Assembly: GCA_030704615.1 (NCBI GenBank)
Contig: CM060732.1
Location: 7,438,001 to 7,502,000 of the forward strand
Length of the DNA stretch: 64,000 nt
Direction: 5' to 3'
Source: Takakia lepidozioides
Lineage: Eukaryota; Streptophyta; Takakiopsida; Takakiales; Takakiaceae
This document shows positions 43,560-53,977 of the stretch, in pieces. Each line of letters opens with the position of its first letter. Position 1 is the stretch's first letter. The notes below the pieces were generated by a model. The model was not told the DNA's origin. It saw only the letters and a list, made by a program, of their open reading frames with translations, and searched no databases. A program made the position numbers and the translations under genes.

Positions 43560-44378
43560 TCTCGGGACCGAAGTCGGAGGTTTCTAGTCCAAGATCGGCC
43601 TCACCTTTCTGTCATCCATTTTGATCCCATCTTGTGTAATCACATGCCCTAGGAACTCCACTTTCATGACCCCGAATTCGTACTTTGAAGCTTTGGCATA
43701 CAGCTTCTCTTCCCACAATTTCTGGAAAACCCTTTGGAGGTGCTCCAGGTGCTCTTCCTTTGTTTTTGAGTACACCAAGATGTCGTCAATGTACACGATC
43801 ACAAAGTCATCCAACCACTCATGAAAGAGGCAGTTCATCAAGGTGCTAAAGGTTGATGGCGTGTTGGTGAGCCCAAAAGGCATCACCAAAAATTCGTACG
43901 AACCATATCTTGTCCTGCATGCTGTCTTTTCCTCATCTCCTTCCGCTATCCGGATCTGGTAGTAACCCGAGCGTAAACCACATCTGCAACGTCCCATCTT
44001 TCTTATCTGCGAATAGTACCGGGGCTCCGTAAGGTGACTTACTCGGCCGGATGTACCCCTTTGCCATTAGATCCTTTAGCTGGGCCTTCAGCTCGACCAA
44101 CTTCCTATGGCTCAACCGGTAGGGCGCCTTGGCAGGCGGCTCCGATCTCGACACCACCTCTATCTTGTAGTCAACTCCTCTTCGCGGTGGCAAGCCGCTT
44201 GATAAATCCTCTGGCATCAATCCTCCTGGTATCTTCCTCCATCCAGGTATCTCCAGGATCCCCTTGATCCAATCTGGGCTCGGCTCCCTATCGACTTCTC
44301 TTTCCACTTGTCTTACGCAAAGCAAAAATTGGGGCTCGTGTGGCTCCTCCACGACCCACTCCTTTGCTGTCAGCAGGT
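43560..44378 (-). pseudogene. Chromovirus E reverse transcriptase
   Basis: Two frames (44538-43933 and 43997-43584) give [73 protein letters not shown] and the catalytic [13 protein letters not shown] (about 43800-43765). The break near 43985 lies between the KKDGT and SGYYQ blocks. Confidence 0.9.
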
Positions 44379-44690
44379 TTATTCGCCCTCCCACTCGATT
44401 GGGCGTTTCCGACACCCGTAAACTTCGCCACCATTCCCACACGGTAGCGTGACTACTCTCTTGCGGCCATCTATGATCGCTCCGGATTTGCTCAAAAATG
44501 ACATGCCCAAAATGAGGTCCACTCCATCGATCTCGCAAATGGTGAAGTTCTCACGTCCCTCCCAACTCCCTTGCTGAAGAGGAACATCCAACACCACCCT
44601 CGTCGCCAGTTGTGGTTCTCCTTTGGCAAAACGCACTTCAATAGAAGCCCCCACATCACTTGTTGGGAGGACCAGTGACGAGCCCTGGGC
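44379..44690 (-). pseudogene. Chromovirus E protease C-terminal part
   Basis: Reads SSLVLPTSDVGASIEVRF and GVDLILGMSFLSKSGAIIDG, the distal half of the retropepsin. The active-site half is absent here but present at about 24140-24380, so 44690 is the truncation point. Confidence 0.75.
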
Positions 44691-46599
44691 GCGCGCGGCC
44701 AGGGCGATGGCATACTAGCCCAGTAGGGTCGTGCTAAGTTGCGGTGTAGGTTGGGCTCAATGAACCGCATACCCGACTACGGTTAGTGCAGGGTTTGCAG
44801 CAGGTATGGGGTCTAAACTATTGATTCTAATATCCTACCGGCAAAGAGAAGCTCAGATGCTTCCCTCTACAGGGCAATTTACGTTTTCCTAGTCCTACGG
44901 TTTGTTTATGGTTTTAAGATGTTAAAATGTAACTGCCTTCCAAGTCTTGTTTATTGCTACTTCCTACTGCCTAAATCCCCGAGACGCTGATAGCCGGGGC
45001 CTTCTTTTACCCCTTCACAAACCATTTCCCAGATTTAGGGAGGAGGGGAACCACGTCCCTCTCCCACTGCCCCTCCTTCTCTTGAGTGCTTGAGTTCAAG
45101 CCACCCCGTGGGAAGGTTTAAGTTTTCTCTTCTCTTTCTTTCAGCTCATTCTAGCCTTAGGGAGAAGGGCCCATTATCATGCCCATGCATCTACTTAATA
45201 AATTCAAGAAGTTCGCTCCTTAATCACCTAAGTACTTCAAGCAAAAAGTTCAAACAAGCGTCCTAATTTACTTAGGGAATTTTCGCCACCCAAAATATGC
45301 AGAAAATAATAGAAAATATCAAATTCGAGAAAAATACCTCCCCAATAAAGGATCATGAGGGAATTCCAAAGATGCCCATAGCACCTTCATAAGAACAGGG
45401 AAACCCCCTGGGAACTCAATGGAGCGTCGGGAACCGCTCGGGATTCACTCCCCGCGGCGGAGAACTGCCGCACCTCCGTGGATGAATGATATCCGTCTCG
45501 TCCGGATCCTCTGTCCGTTCATCCGCGCGCCAAACACTGTCGCCAGCCTAAGATCTTCCCAAAGGTCGGGCCAGCCTATTCCGCCCCTACTAATATTAAA
45601 TAATCGACCCCCCAGCGCCTTTCCCTCTGGGAAATGGTCGTCGTCTACCTCGGGGCTCTGACACGTGTGGCACTGTAGCCGAAAAACGCGGCAGAGTACT
45701 TTTGTACACCCCTTGTCTCTAGCCTACCCTCTCTAGTACTCTCTGCTTTGAAGTCCGCTCTGTCCCTCTCATGGCTTGCTGTTTAGGCCTCGCTGAGGGC
45801 TCTCTCTTCCCCCAAAACCACGATTTCTCTACCTCTAAATCTCTCGAATCAACCCTCTAAAGCTTAAAGGGGTCAGCATAAATCGCAATAGTACAAGGTT
45901 GAGAACAACCCCCCTTAATCTGATTAACCCGCTATGCCCGCGGGACAAAAGCGTCCCCGCTACGTGGCGGGGCGTGGAGCCCCGCATCCCGGACAAAGAC
46001 GCGGACCGCGCTGGTTAAATTCAGCGACCGCCGGTCCGAGGCCTCGGGACTTTATCCAGCGGTTAAACTCGCACTTTTGGGCACGAGGCTTTTCCCTCGC
46101 CCGTGTGGCCACGCGGCCGTCCTTTTATGCACGTACACCTAGGGTCAGCGTGCCCTGCCTCTCAGCGGCTGTTTTCCGTGATCAGTTCGTTGAATTAGTA
46201 ACCTCCTGGTGCACTAGCCGGGCCTACCCGGACCCGTGGGCAGTCTCCCACCAGCCTAAAAACAACATAAAGAAAAGAACACTCCTTCCCTCCCTTTTTA
46301 TCCCTCAATGGACTTACTAAGGGGGTTAGTATGGCCCTCTTTGGCCTTCCACTAGTTAGTCTAGCTCGGGTAAAGACCCCCTAGAGCTTAGATATATCTC
46401 CTTACTTGAAAATCATAAAAAATCAACCAACAACTTAATCCTTCATTTCACCTGCTATGGTGCCAAGCTATGTGGCTATTCATATCATGGGCCTTCCCCC
46501 ACTTAAATGCAAACAACAAAACACCATCATTGTGAACTCGGATTGCAAATCACCTCATCAATAGGGCTATTTTTCTGTCAATCAACTCAACTTCAACCC
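44691..46599. other. Spacer between chromovirus E and LINE-2; no gene recognised
   Basis: GC-rich between 45420 and 46260 with ORFs lacking domains on the plus strand. The GC-rich part, starting near CGGGATTCACTCCCC, could be LTR or leader DNA of another element. No terminal repeats were found. Confidence 0.4.
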
Positions 46600-47240
46600 T
46601 TAGCTTGGAAGAGAGGGAAGGGTTGCTATGTACCCCCTGAGTTCCCAGGGGGACCCTGGGTGCACTAGAAGGGCTAGCTTTGAGTTGGCGTTTGTTGGTG
46701 ATGATGGCTGTAAAGGAACGGAGTGCTGTAAGATGGATTGCTTTGAAACATTGATGGATTGGGAGAATGGATATTTTGAAGTTATCATGTAAATCATGGA
46801 TACTGGCGTTATGTATGCCGCCTCGGGTTCCGGCAGGGATGACTGTGAGTGGGCCAGTCTTCCATCCCTGCCAACGAATTGCAAGAATGAGTGGGCATAT
46901 TTTTGTCGCTTTTCTAGGATTGAATCGTTGGGGTATCGATCATGGCATAATGTAAACTCGATAAAGTGGATGATGAGCTGTGGGGATGCTGAGGTAGGTG
47001 GCGAGGCTTTAACGGGTAGTCCCTGGATAATGAGTATGTCCGGGCATAGCCGAGCGGGGCATGAGCAGGGTACTCGGGTGCAGGTGCATGGTAAAAGCCA
47101 TGGCAGCACAATGTGGTCTGGTGGCCTCCCTTGGAAGGTACCGGCGTTAATGAGTGTGAACCATCGGGTTTCGGCGCGTTTTGTGAATAGTTTGTGGAGA
47201 TGTCAGATTGCTTGGTTGTGTCGGGTGATATGAAGACACC
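46600..47240 (-). pseudogene. LINE-2 C-terminal PD-(D/E)xK-like endonuclease region
   Basis: The minus strand reads WFTLINAGTFQGRPPDHIVL, then CSCPARLCPDILIIQGLP and FIEFTLCHDRYPNDS with EKRQKYAHSF. PD, then E-x-T about 30 residues later, then K-x-x-KY is the layout of the restriction-like endonuclease of R2/CRE-type LINEs, which follows a zinc knuckle as it does here. Together with an APE endonuclease this is a Dualen-like, dual-endonuclease organisation. Frames change near 47110 and a TGA lies near 47205. Confidence 0.6.
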
Positions 47241-47552
47241 ATGGATGACCGGATGCGTGCATTGGCTCAGGAGGTGCGGCCAAGTATCACGTGCATTGTG
47301 GGTTGTGGAGCACAATGGGCAGTAAGGTGATGAAAAGAGATGTGGCCATAAAATGTGTTTGCGTTGGTGACCCATGTATTGGGCGTATCTGAATTTGAGT
47401 GTCTGGCGGATTTGTGCATCAGTGGTAGCTTTGGTTTGCCAGAAGTGGTTCGAGAGTTTTGTGGTGTAATACCTCAGATTGGGTCCATTTTTTAATATGT
47501 ACTTTGGTATGGCTGCGGCCTGTTCGTTTTCTTCATGGGTGAGGGTGGCCAA
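47241..47552 (-). pseudogene. LINE-2 zinc-knuckle region
   Basis: After a helical segment (KFRYAQYMGHQRKHILWPHL) comes CPLCSTTHNARDTWPHLLSQC, a CX2CX11HX4C pattern. A CCHC knuckle in front of the endonuclease is standard in RLE-type LINEs. Confidence 0.7.
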
Positions 47553-47751
47553 GAGATTGCGTGTGGGTCATGGTGCAATAGGGTTCGGAATTGGGTGTAT
47601 AAACCAGAAGGGGTAGGAGTGGGCGATGTGGATTGGGTCATTCGTGGGTTAACTTTGAGTTTGGTGGCACCGAGCTGAGCGAGGAGGTCTGCCTCCTCAT
47701 TCCCTTGAATGCCAGTGTGCGAGTGTACTTTGAGTAGGTGTACTGGGTGCT

Positions 47752-48036
47752 TTATAGAAACGGCAGCGTTGACAATGGATGAGATGAGGTTACGGTCAGG
47801 ATGATGGTGGTGGGAGGAGGGGCGGGCAATGTGGTGTGTGGATGAAGTATGGGGGGGGGGGGGGGGGGGGAGGTATCGAGTAGGAGGAGAGCATTGTATA
47901 TGGCCATAAGCTCGACCTTGAGAATAGTTGCAGGGCCAGGAAGTCTGAGGGCCACCCCTCTCCCCGTACCTGCGTGATAGATACCGTAGCCTGCATTAGT
48001 TTGAGTAAGGGATCCATCAGTGTAATGAGAGTTCAC
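47752..48036 (-). CDS. LINE-2 RNase H domain (N-terminal part)
   Basis: Reads SHYTDGSLTQTNAGYGIYH and ILKVELMAIYNALLLL. YTDGS gives the first catalytic Asp and VELMAIYNAL the catalytic Glu of a type I RNase H. The 20-G homopolymer at 47851-47870 follows and disrupts the frame before the third acidic residue; the continuation is visible around 47760-47640 (EEADLLAQLGA-like). Confidence 0.78.
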   Translation of the reverse strand: MNSHYTDGSLTQTNAGYGIYHAGTGRGVALRLPGPATILKVELMAIYNALLLLDTSPPPPPPILHPHTTLPAPPPTTIILTVTSSHPLSTLPFL

Positions 48037-48140
48037 GGGAGGGTATTTGAGGGGGTAGGATTGCGGGTATAATGAGGGAATGGGGGGGGGGGGGAGGGGG
48101 TTTGTTGGTGGGCATGTGGAGGGCGCTGCAGTGCCTCAAT

Positions 48141-49166
48141 CTAGGCTTTATTTGTTTTAATTCGGGGGAGGGGGGTAGGTATATTTGTACAGTGGGGGGT
48201 AGGTGGGTGGTGGATGATGGCCTTTATTTTATGAGTAATGGTTAGTAGATGTTCTAGTTTGTGATAGAAAGGTGTGGGTATGGCAGCGTGGTGGGGGTTT
48301 TGGACATGCATGATGAGGGTTAGGGTGGGTTCTTTTTGCCTGAGGTATTTGGGAAAAGGAGGGGTATGGGTATATTTAAGCTGGTTTGGGTCAATTATGG
48401 CTATTAGCTTGACCCTAGCAAGGAGGCGTAGAAGTGGGTGGAAGGTGGTAGGTGTGTTTTGCTGTGTGAGGATGAGGATAGTTGAAGCATAAGAAGATGA
48501 ATGCGCAATGAATTTGGCCCATTGAAGAGCTTCATGGCCGAGGGGTCCAGATGGAGGGTGAGCGAGACCACGGCCCTCCCAGGTATGCTGAGTAGCATTA
48601 CCAGTGGCCCCGAAAATGCAATCTTTGTGATGTGGGCTAGCAAATGTGTCGAGTTCCATAGGGCAGGTTAGTGGGTTGGAGTAGTATGAATGAGTGATCT
48701 GGAACGTTTTGATAAGTAAGGCGAGAATATGTTTGGGAATAGTATGATGTGCGCTTGCCGTTTCTAGCCGTGCAAGGGAACGTGGTTTTTTAGGAGGGGT
48801 GTCTTTGAGGTAGCGGTCAATAAGCCAATATACTTCTGTGGCAAAATCTTGTTTTGGTGGGAGTAGCTCCTGTGGGTATGTCTTTGGGGCAGAGTACTTG
48901 CGCCATAGCCATGTTAATCTATTGTTGGGGATAAGCCCTATGTAGCGGCCATTTTGTGCATATATACTAGAAAGGCAGGGGCCCATGCGGATTAATGGTT
49001 GAGCATGTTGGATATCTTTGTCCGGATTACATTCAGCTATGCATATGTGTACGTTGGTGGCCGAGATCAGCTTATGAATGTACCTGTTGTCTGTATGCTG
49101 GATGGGGGTGGCGTGTTGTTGGTGAATATGTGTTAGGTAGTCAATGTTAGTGTTTTTATAAAACAT
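48141..49166 (-). CDS. LINE-2 segment with a Dam-type adenine methyltransferase-like domain
   Basis: An intact 341-codon frame between RT and RNase H. Residues about 165-265 read PMELDTFASPHHKDCIFG, then WEGRGLAHPPSG, HEALQWAKFIAHSSS, TILILTQ, and LLRLLARVKLIAI. This follows the order of phage-type Dam methylases: LD-x-[CF]ASP, W-G-R, the NPPY motif, W-V-x-KA, LLP, then the strand before the final F/Y. The catalytic motif reads HPPS instead of NPPY/DPPY, so activity is doubtful. DIRS-type elements are known to carry Dam-like domains; for a LINE I treat this as inference. Confidence 0.5.
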   Translation of the reverse strand: MFYKNTNIDYLTHIHQQHATPIQHTDNRYIHKLISATNVHICIAECNPDKDIQHAQPLIRMGPCLSSIYAQNGRYIGLIPNNRLTWLWRKYSAPKTYPQELLPPKQDFATEVYWLIDRYLKDTPPKKPRSLARLETASAHHTIPKHILALLIKTFQITHSYYSNPLTCPMELDTFASPHHKDCIFGATGNATQHTWEGRGLAHPPSGPLGHEALQWAKFIAHSSSYASTILILTQQNTPTTFHPLLRLLARVKLIAIIDPNQLKYTHTPPFPKYLRQKEPTLTLIMHVQNPHHAAIPTPFYHKLEHLLTITHKIKAIIHHPPTPHCTNIPTPLPRIKTNKA

Positions 49167-49459
49167 GGTGAGAAGGGTGAGATTGTGGTCTGGGTCACAA
49201 TCATCATGTGGGCCGAATAGATCATCTTCTATTTGCTATGTGTTGTCTTCGTCAGGGTAGCCGGCCCACTTGCAATGGTAGTATGTGTCATCACAAGTGG
49301 CCCCGAAGGCGTCAATTGACATTTGGGTTTTAATACCTAGTATGACTTCAATGACATAGGCATCAGGGTTATCAAAGTTATGCGGGGAGGTAGGGTGGGG
49401 CATTATGGGGATAGTGGGGGGTGGGTGGGAGTGTCTCGTGTATTGGCTGGGGAGGTTAG

Positions 49460-50621
49460 TGTTAGGGAAGAGTTGTTGGTTGGCAAAATATGTTGCATGG
49501 CAGGTACTTGAGGAAGACGATCAGGTTCCGTAGATGTGGGGGTGTTAGCGGTGTTTGATGTGCAAAGCTTCTGGTAAATGGAGGTGGTTGGGGTGGTCCT
49601 ATATTGAGGGAGAAAATCTTGGGCCGTGTGTGGGTAGTAAGGGCAGCGAAGATCACAATCAAGGGTGCAGGTTTGGGATGGATGACAGAAGAGTGTGCGG
49701 AGGTGCTATAAGTATCGGCTAGTTTTGGTTGTAGCACGCAAGAATTTAGTAGTGAATTCACTTGGCCTTAAAAGTCGGCGACCTGTTGTTGTGATAAGTT
49801 GGGTGAGGGTAGTGTGGCGCTCTTTGAAGTAAGTGAGGATGGGAATTTTTTGTTTTGGGTGAGAGAGTTCGACTCGTGATAGGAAAAGGTTTTGTGATTT
49901 ATGCGCGTTCCAATGGTGAAGAGGTGTTGTGGTAGCCCGGTAGGTCTGTTTGTATACTTATTTTCATTTGGCGGAGGATGAGTAGTGTACACGCAGTGTG
50001 GGAGTATAGGCAAGCTTGTGGGTGTAAGGATGACAATGAATGAAGACCATTGTATTTTTGGGCAAAGAATCTGAGGAGCCCCTGATAGATGATACCAAGG
50101 CGCCCAGGATCATTTAGTGCTTCTTTCAACTGTGTGCCTAATGTGCGGGCGTACAAAATAATTAATGGGCTTGAGCCAATTCCATAATTTTTGGTTGGGA
50201 GTTGCATTAGGGCATTGGGGGTGCTCACTGGTAAACCGCATACTCGTTTGGTAAGATGAATGATTTTTTTGTCGAGTTTTTTGATATCTGGAAGGGAGAA
50301 AGGTGCAGCGTGGAATGCATTTTGGGTTTGTTAAACTGATTGAATAATTGATAGTTTGGGACGAATGACAATTGGGGATTTGAGTAGGGCCAAGCTTTTG
50401 TCAGCGAGTTTGGATGTTGTAGATTCTTTCTGTATGTACCAAGTGAGAGAAGGTACTAATTGAATTCCTAGATAAGTGTATGGCTCATCCGGCCCTAGGA
50501 AGGGGAAGGGTTTTTTTTGGTAATGGACATATAGTTTACAGTGAGAAGCGATGGAGGTTTTAGTGAGTCGACTGTGATGTGTGGCGACTGTGATAGCACA
50601 TTTGTGTAGGCTTGGTTCCAT
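49460..50621 (-). pseudogene. LINE-2 RT thumb and connection region
   Basis: Fragments such as EPYTYLGIQLVPSLTW (LG..L block after the palm), KLADKSLALLKSP, NALMQLPTKNYGIGSSPL and LGTQLKEALNDPGRLGIIYQ continue the reverse transcriptase beyond its catalytic box. Frame changes occur at about 50330, 49900 and 49770. Confidence 0.65.
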
Positions 50622-51260
50622 GCCTCACCATTGGTTGAATCTAAATAATTTGGTGACTTGTATGTTTAGATGTTGCGTTTTATGTGCGAGAATAGCGAGG
50701 TCATCTACGTATGCTGCGGCGGAGATGTCGCTTGAGGAGGTTTTGTATTGATAACCTACCTTGCCGCGGGCCAGCCATCTGAGTAGGGGTTCCAAGAATA
50801 CAATGAAGAGATAAAGGCTTAAGGTGTCTCCTTGGATAGTGCCTCGTAATATTGGAATAGGTGAGGTGGAGCCATAATATGCTCTAGAGTACTCTGTTGT
50901 ACTATTTGTGTAGATGTTTCCTATGAGTTGGATGGCATCAATGGGGTATCCAAGATCAGTCATAAAAGAGAGTAGTCTTGCGTGACCTAGAGAGCCAAAG
51001 GCGTTTTTAAAATCGATATATAAGAGATATATGTCTTGCTTAGTAAGTTTGGTGTCTTCAAGGGCGGATAATACATATTGTATGTGTCGGGTTGTACTGC
51101 GCGTAGCTCGGAATCCTTCTTGGGGGTCACTTAGAATGTGGTGTTGTTCGCCATAGTTGGACAGCACGGTGGTTAGCGTGCTGGTAAATAGTTTGTATAT
51201 GGTATTGGCTAGAGCTATGGGTCTATAGTTGCTAAGATCCGTTGGGTCACCTTTTTAAAG
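50622..51260 (-). pseudogene. LINE-2 reverse transcriptase palm/fingers
   Basis: Contains DLSNYRPIALANTIYKLF, QEGFRATRSTTRHIQYVLSA, YLLYIDFKNAFGSLGHARLL, RGTIQGDTLSLYLFIVFLEP and AAAYVDDLAILAH. The FxDD-type catalytic box (YVDD) is at about 50711-50700. Block order is that of non-LTR RTs. An in-frame TGA follows NQW near 50625. Sequence upstream to 52440 holds the poorly open linker to the endonuclease. Confidence 0.85.
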
Positions 51261-52440
51261 AGTAAATGGTGCGACTATGCTTCCAGGTGTGTGGTATGCG
51301 TTGTAATCTATAACATAGCTGGAAAAATTTAAAAAGGAGGTGATGGAGTTGAGGGTCGAGTGCTTGAAGTATAGCGTTAGGTATCAGATCGAGGCTTGGA
51401 GGTTTAGATTTGGATAGTTTTTTAAGACAAGATTCATAGAGGTCGGGTGTAAAGAGGTCGAGGATACGATCGGTGGGGGAGCCTCTACTGTCTATTGATA
51501 AAACGTCTATGTCATGCCATGGGTAGTGTTTAGCTTTACATATGCAATGAGCAGTGTGTAGATTGGGATGTAGGCAGTTGGTAACTGTGGGTGTGTAGGT
51601 GGAGGATGTTTGTGACCATATTTCTAGGTTGATATCTTTTGGGTCAGTTAGCAGGTGCCCAAGTTGGTGTTTGATGCAGTCAATAAGTGGGTTGAGGGCA
51701 GGATTGAAGATGGCTTTGTGGGCTTTTTTGGAGTGGTCACGTAGTAGTTGGTTAAATGAGGAGACAATTTTTTTGTGATTGTCGGTAGCTTTTTGTTTAG
51801 TGATGTTGTACGCGGCTTTCTTGGCCTCTCTTCCAGCTTTAGAGAGTGCAGCTATCCAGTTAGGAATTTCGTGGGATTGTTAGGTGGAAGGGTGAGTGAT
51901 TGGTATATTTTGAGGGATTTTAAGCAAGTGATGCGGGGATCCATTCTCCAGTTGTTTCCTGGGTGTGTAGTGGTGGTGGTAGGTATGATAGTGAGGGCAC
52001 GTCTGATCGTATGATATGTGTTGAGATGCGATGTCCATGCGCGTTTTTGTGTGCGAGTGAGGTAGCCTCCATTTTGTTTGGAACCCGGGGTTTGAGGGAT
52101 CTCAGGAGAGGCAAAGCACTTTGCAGTGACACTTCTTGTCATTTATTGCATTAATGTTGTGAGTATGGCCTCAGATTCTAACCAAGTATTTTCTGGGATG
52201 TGGACTAAATTGGTGTTTGAGAGTCCTTCTAAAAGTTTCAGTGTAAGGTGTGAGGACATTGGGTGAAAATGCTTTAGGAAGACAGCTATATTGCGTTGGG
52301 GGAGTGGGGATAGGATTCTAGCCTGAGGTGGGGGGGCATGCACGGCCGGGATGGGCTAGAAGGGAATAAGGGATGGTGGGATAGTGGTCCGAGTTGCATA
52401 AATTGTCGATATGGACACGACTATTGAGATATGTACAAGG
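51261..52440 (-). pseudogene. LINE-2 linker between endonuclease and RT
   Basis: Broken minus-strand frames of LINE composition, including AWTSHLNTYHTIRRALTII and NIAVFLKHFHPMSSHLTLKL. No independent domain is visible. The spacing agrees with the usual EN-RT linker. Confidence 0.5.
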
Positions 52441-52444
52441 GATC

Positions 52445-53263
52445 TCATTTTGTGTTTTGAGGTAGTAACCGTCTAGGAGACTTAGGGAGGAGTAGTCGAG
52501 TCCTCCTTATGGAGTAGTGGTGGTCTGCGGGTATGTATCGGAGGTGATGTGATTGGGTAAATTTTGCCCATTCATGGTCTGATGGTGAAGAGGGTTTACG
52601 TGTGCCAGTGTATGTATGACTTATGAGGGCGATGTCTCTGTTAAAATCGCCTGCTAAGATGAAGTATTGTGGGTTAGTCAGGTTTTGGGTGAGTGTGTTG
52701 GATATGGTAAGTAAGATTTCTAGGATTAGGGGGAGGTCATCCTCGTGTGATGGCATGTATAAGTGTATGAGTGTAATGGGGGAAAGCGCAGGGAGTAGTA
52801 GTTTAATGATTTGGAGATGTAACCTAAGAGGGGAAGCGACCGGTACTTTGATCGTGGTACTAGGGGAGTGATGTGTTCGGAGGATACCGTAGGCAACTCC
52901 ACCACGAGTGGGATGATATGGGACGGAGCATCTGGTGAGGCATTGCTATGCCGTATACGCGTTACCGTACAACATGTAGTACGCTGGGAGGAGCTTGCTT
53001 ATATAAGAGCTATTAGGTTTTTGTGTATCGAGTTTGGTTTCTTATAAAAGAATGATTTGTAGTGAGGTAAAGTCTGTGAGATGCATTAGGCTTTGAATGC
53101 TGGTGGCAAGTGCACCTACATTCCAAGTTGTGATGTTGAGTGAGTGTGCCCGCTGGGAAGGGGCAGTAGGTGGAGGGCTGGGTAGGTGGGGAGAGGCTGG
53201 TGGCGGAGTTTGGGTGGACCTTTGTGTGTGTGATGCTGATGGTGTGGACGTTGGTGTTGTCAT
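52445..53263 (-). pseudogene. LINE-2 APE-type endonuclease
   Basis: Reads LNITTWNVGALATSIQSL, then a stop, ETKL, PYHPTRGGVAYGILR, ITLIHLYMPSHEDDLPLI and FILAGDFNRDIALI. WN, (Q)ETK, RGG, Y-x-P and GDFN are the catalytic and structural motifs of APE endonucleases. The codon before ETKL is TAA where LINE-1 has CAA, so this copy has a nonsense change. The final SDH motif is at about 52590. Confidence 0.85.
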
Positions 53264-53623
53264 GGGCTTAGGTTGGTATCCGGGAATGCTTACTTTGGCT
53301 TGGAGGGTTGTAGTAAGGATGTTTTGTGATAGGAATGGAAATTTGTTAGTGATGGTGTCAAGTTCGTGTATGTTTGTAGATGCGTCTGCTAAGTGTTCAC
53401 TTAATATTTGGTGGACTTTGCCGGGTTTGGTTTGTAGTAAATGTAGGGATTCGTGAAGGTTATGCAGGAAGTGTGGGGGTACTAGGTAGTTGTGGGGGTG
53501 TGTGGGTAAGTTGTGTAGTTTTTGTAGAAGTGAGCGTATTTGTGTGTCTGGGTGGGTTGCCAGGTAGTCATTACATATTGATGGGATTGGGGAGATGGTA
53601 ATGATTAGTGAGAAGAGAATGTG

Positions 53624-53977
53624 CTAATGAGGGTATAGGTGGAGTTTATGAGTGACAGTGACTAGCATTAAGTTTTGGCAGGCAGGGAGTCCAAAAGTGG
53701 CTATTGGCTGTGTGGGTGGGCTTGTATTGGTGGAAGAGCTATGGAAAAGGGGGAAGAAATGGTCGCTTAGGTATTGGTATGCGGGGGCTAGAGAGACTGT
53801 GTCTTTTTGGAAATATAGTTTATATCGTTCTTTGTGGTCCTTTGGTAGGTTGTTAATGATACTGGTGATGGTAGGGGGTCCCGGGTTGGGGTGGATGTCC
53901 CCGCAACGTAGTAACATAATCTGTGCGCATGCTAGTTGGTGGGTCTTGTGGGTGATGGCGGGAGTGTTTGGATGCAC
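53624..53977 (-). CDS. LINE-2 ORF2 N-terminal region with 2A-like motif
   Basis: 118 codons with IMLLRCGDIHPNPGP (about 53877-53921) followed by INNLPKDHKERYKLYFQKD. Both parts match LINE-1 at 27780-27890. The frame overlaps the 300-codon upstream ORF (54755-53853). Confidence 0.72.
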   Translation of the reverse strand: MHPNTPAITHKTHQLACAQIMLLRCGDIHPNPGPPTITSIINNLPKDHKERYKLYFQKDTVSLAPAYQYLSDHFFPLFHSSSTNTSPPTQPIATFGLPACQNLMLVTVTHKLHLYPH

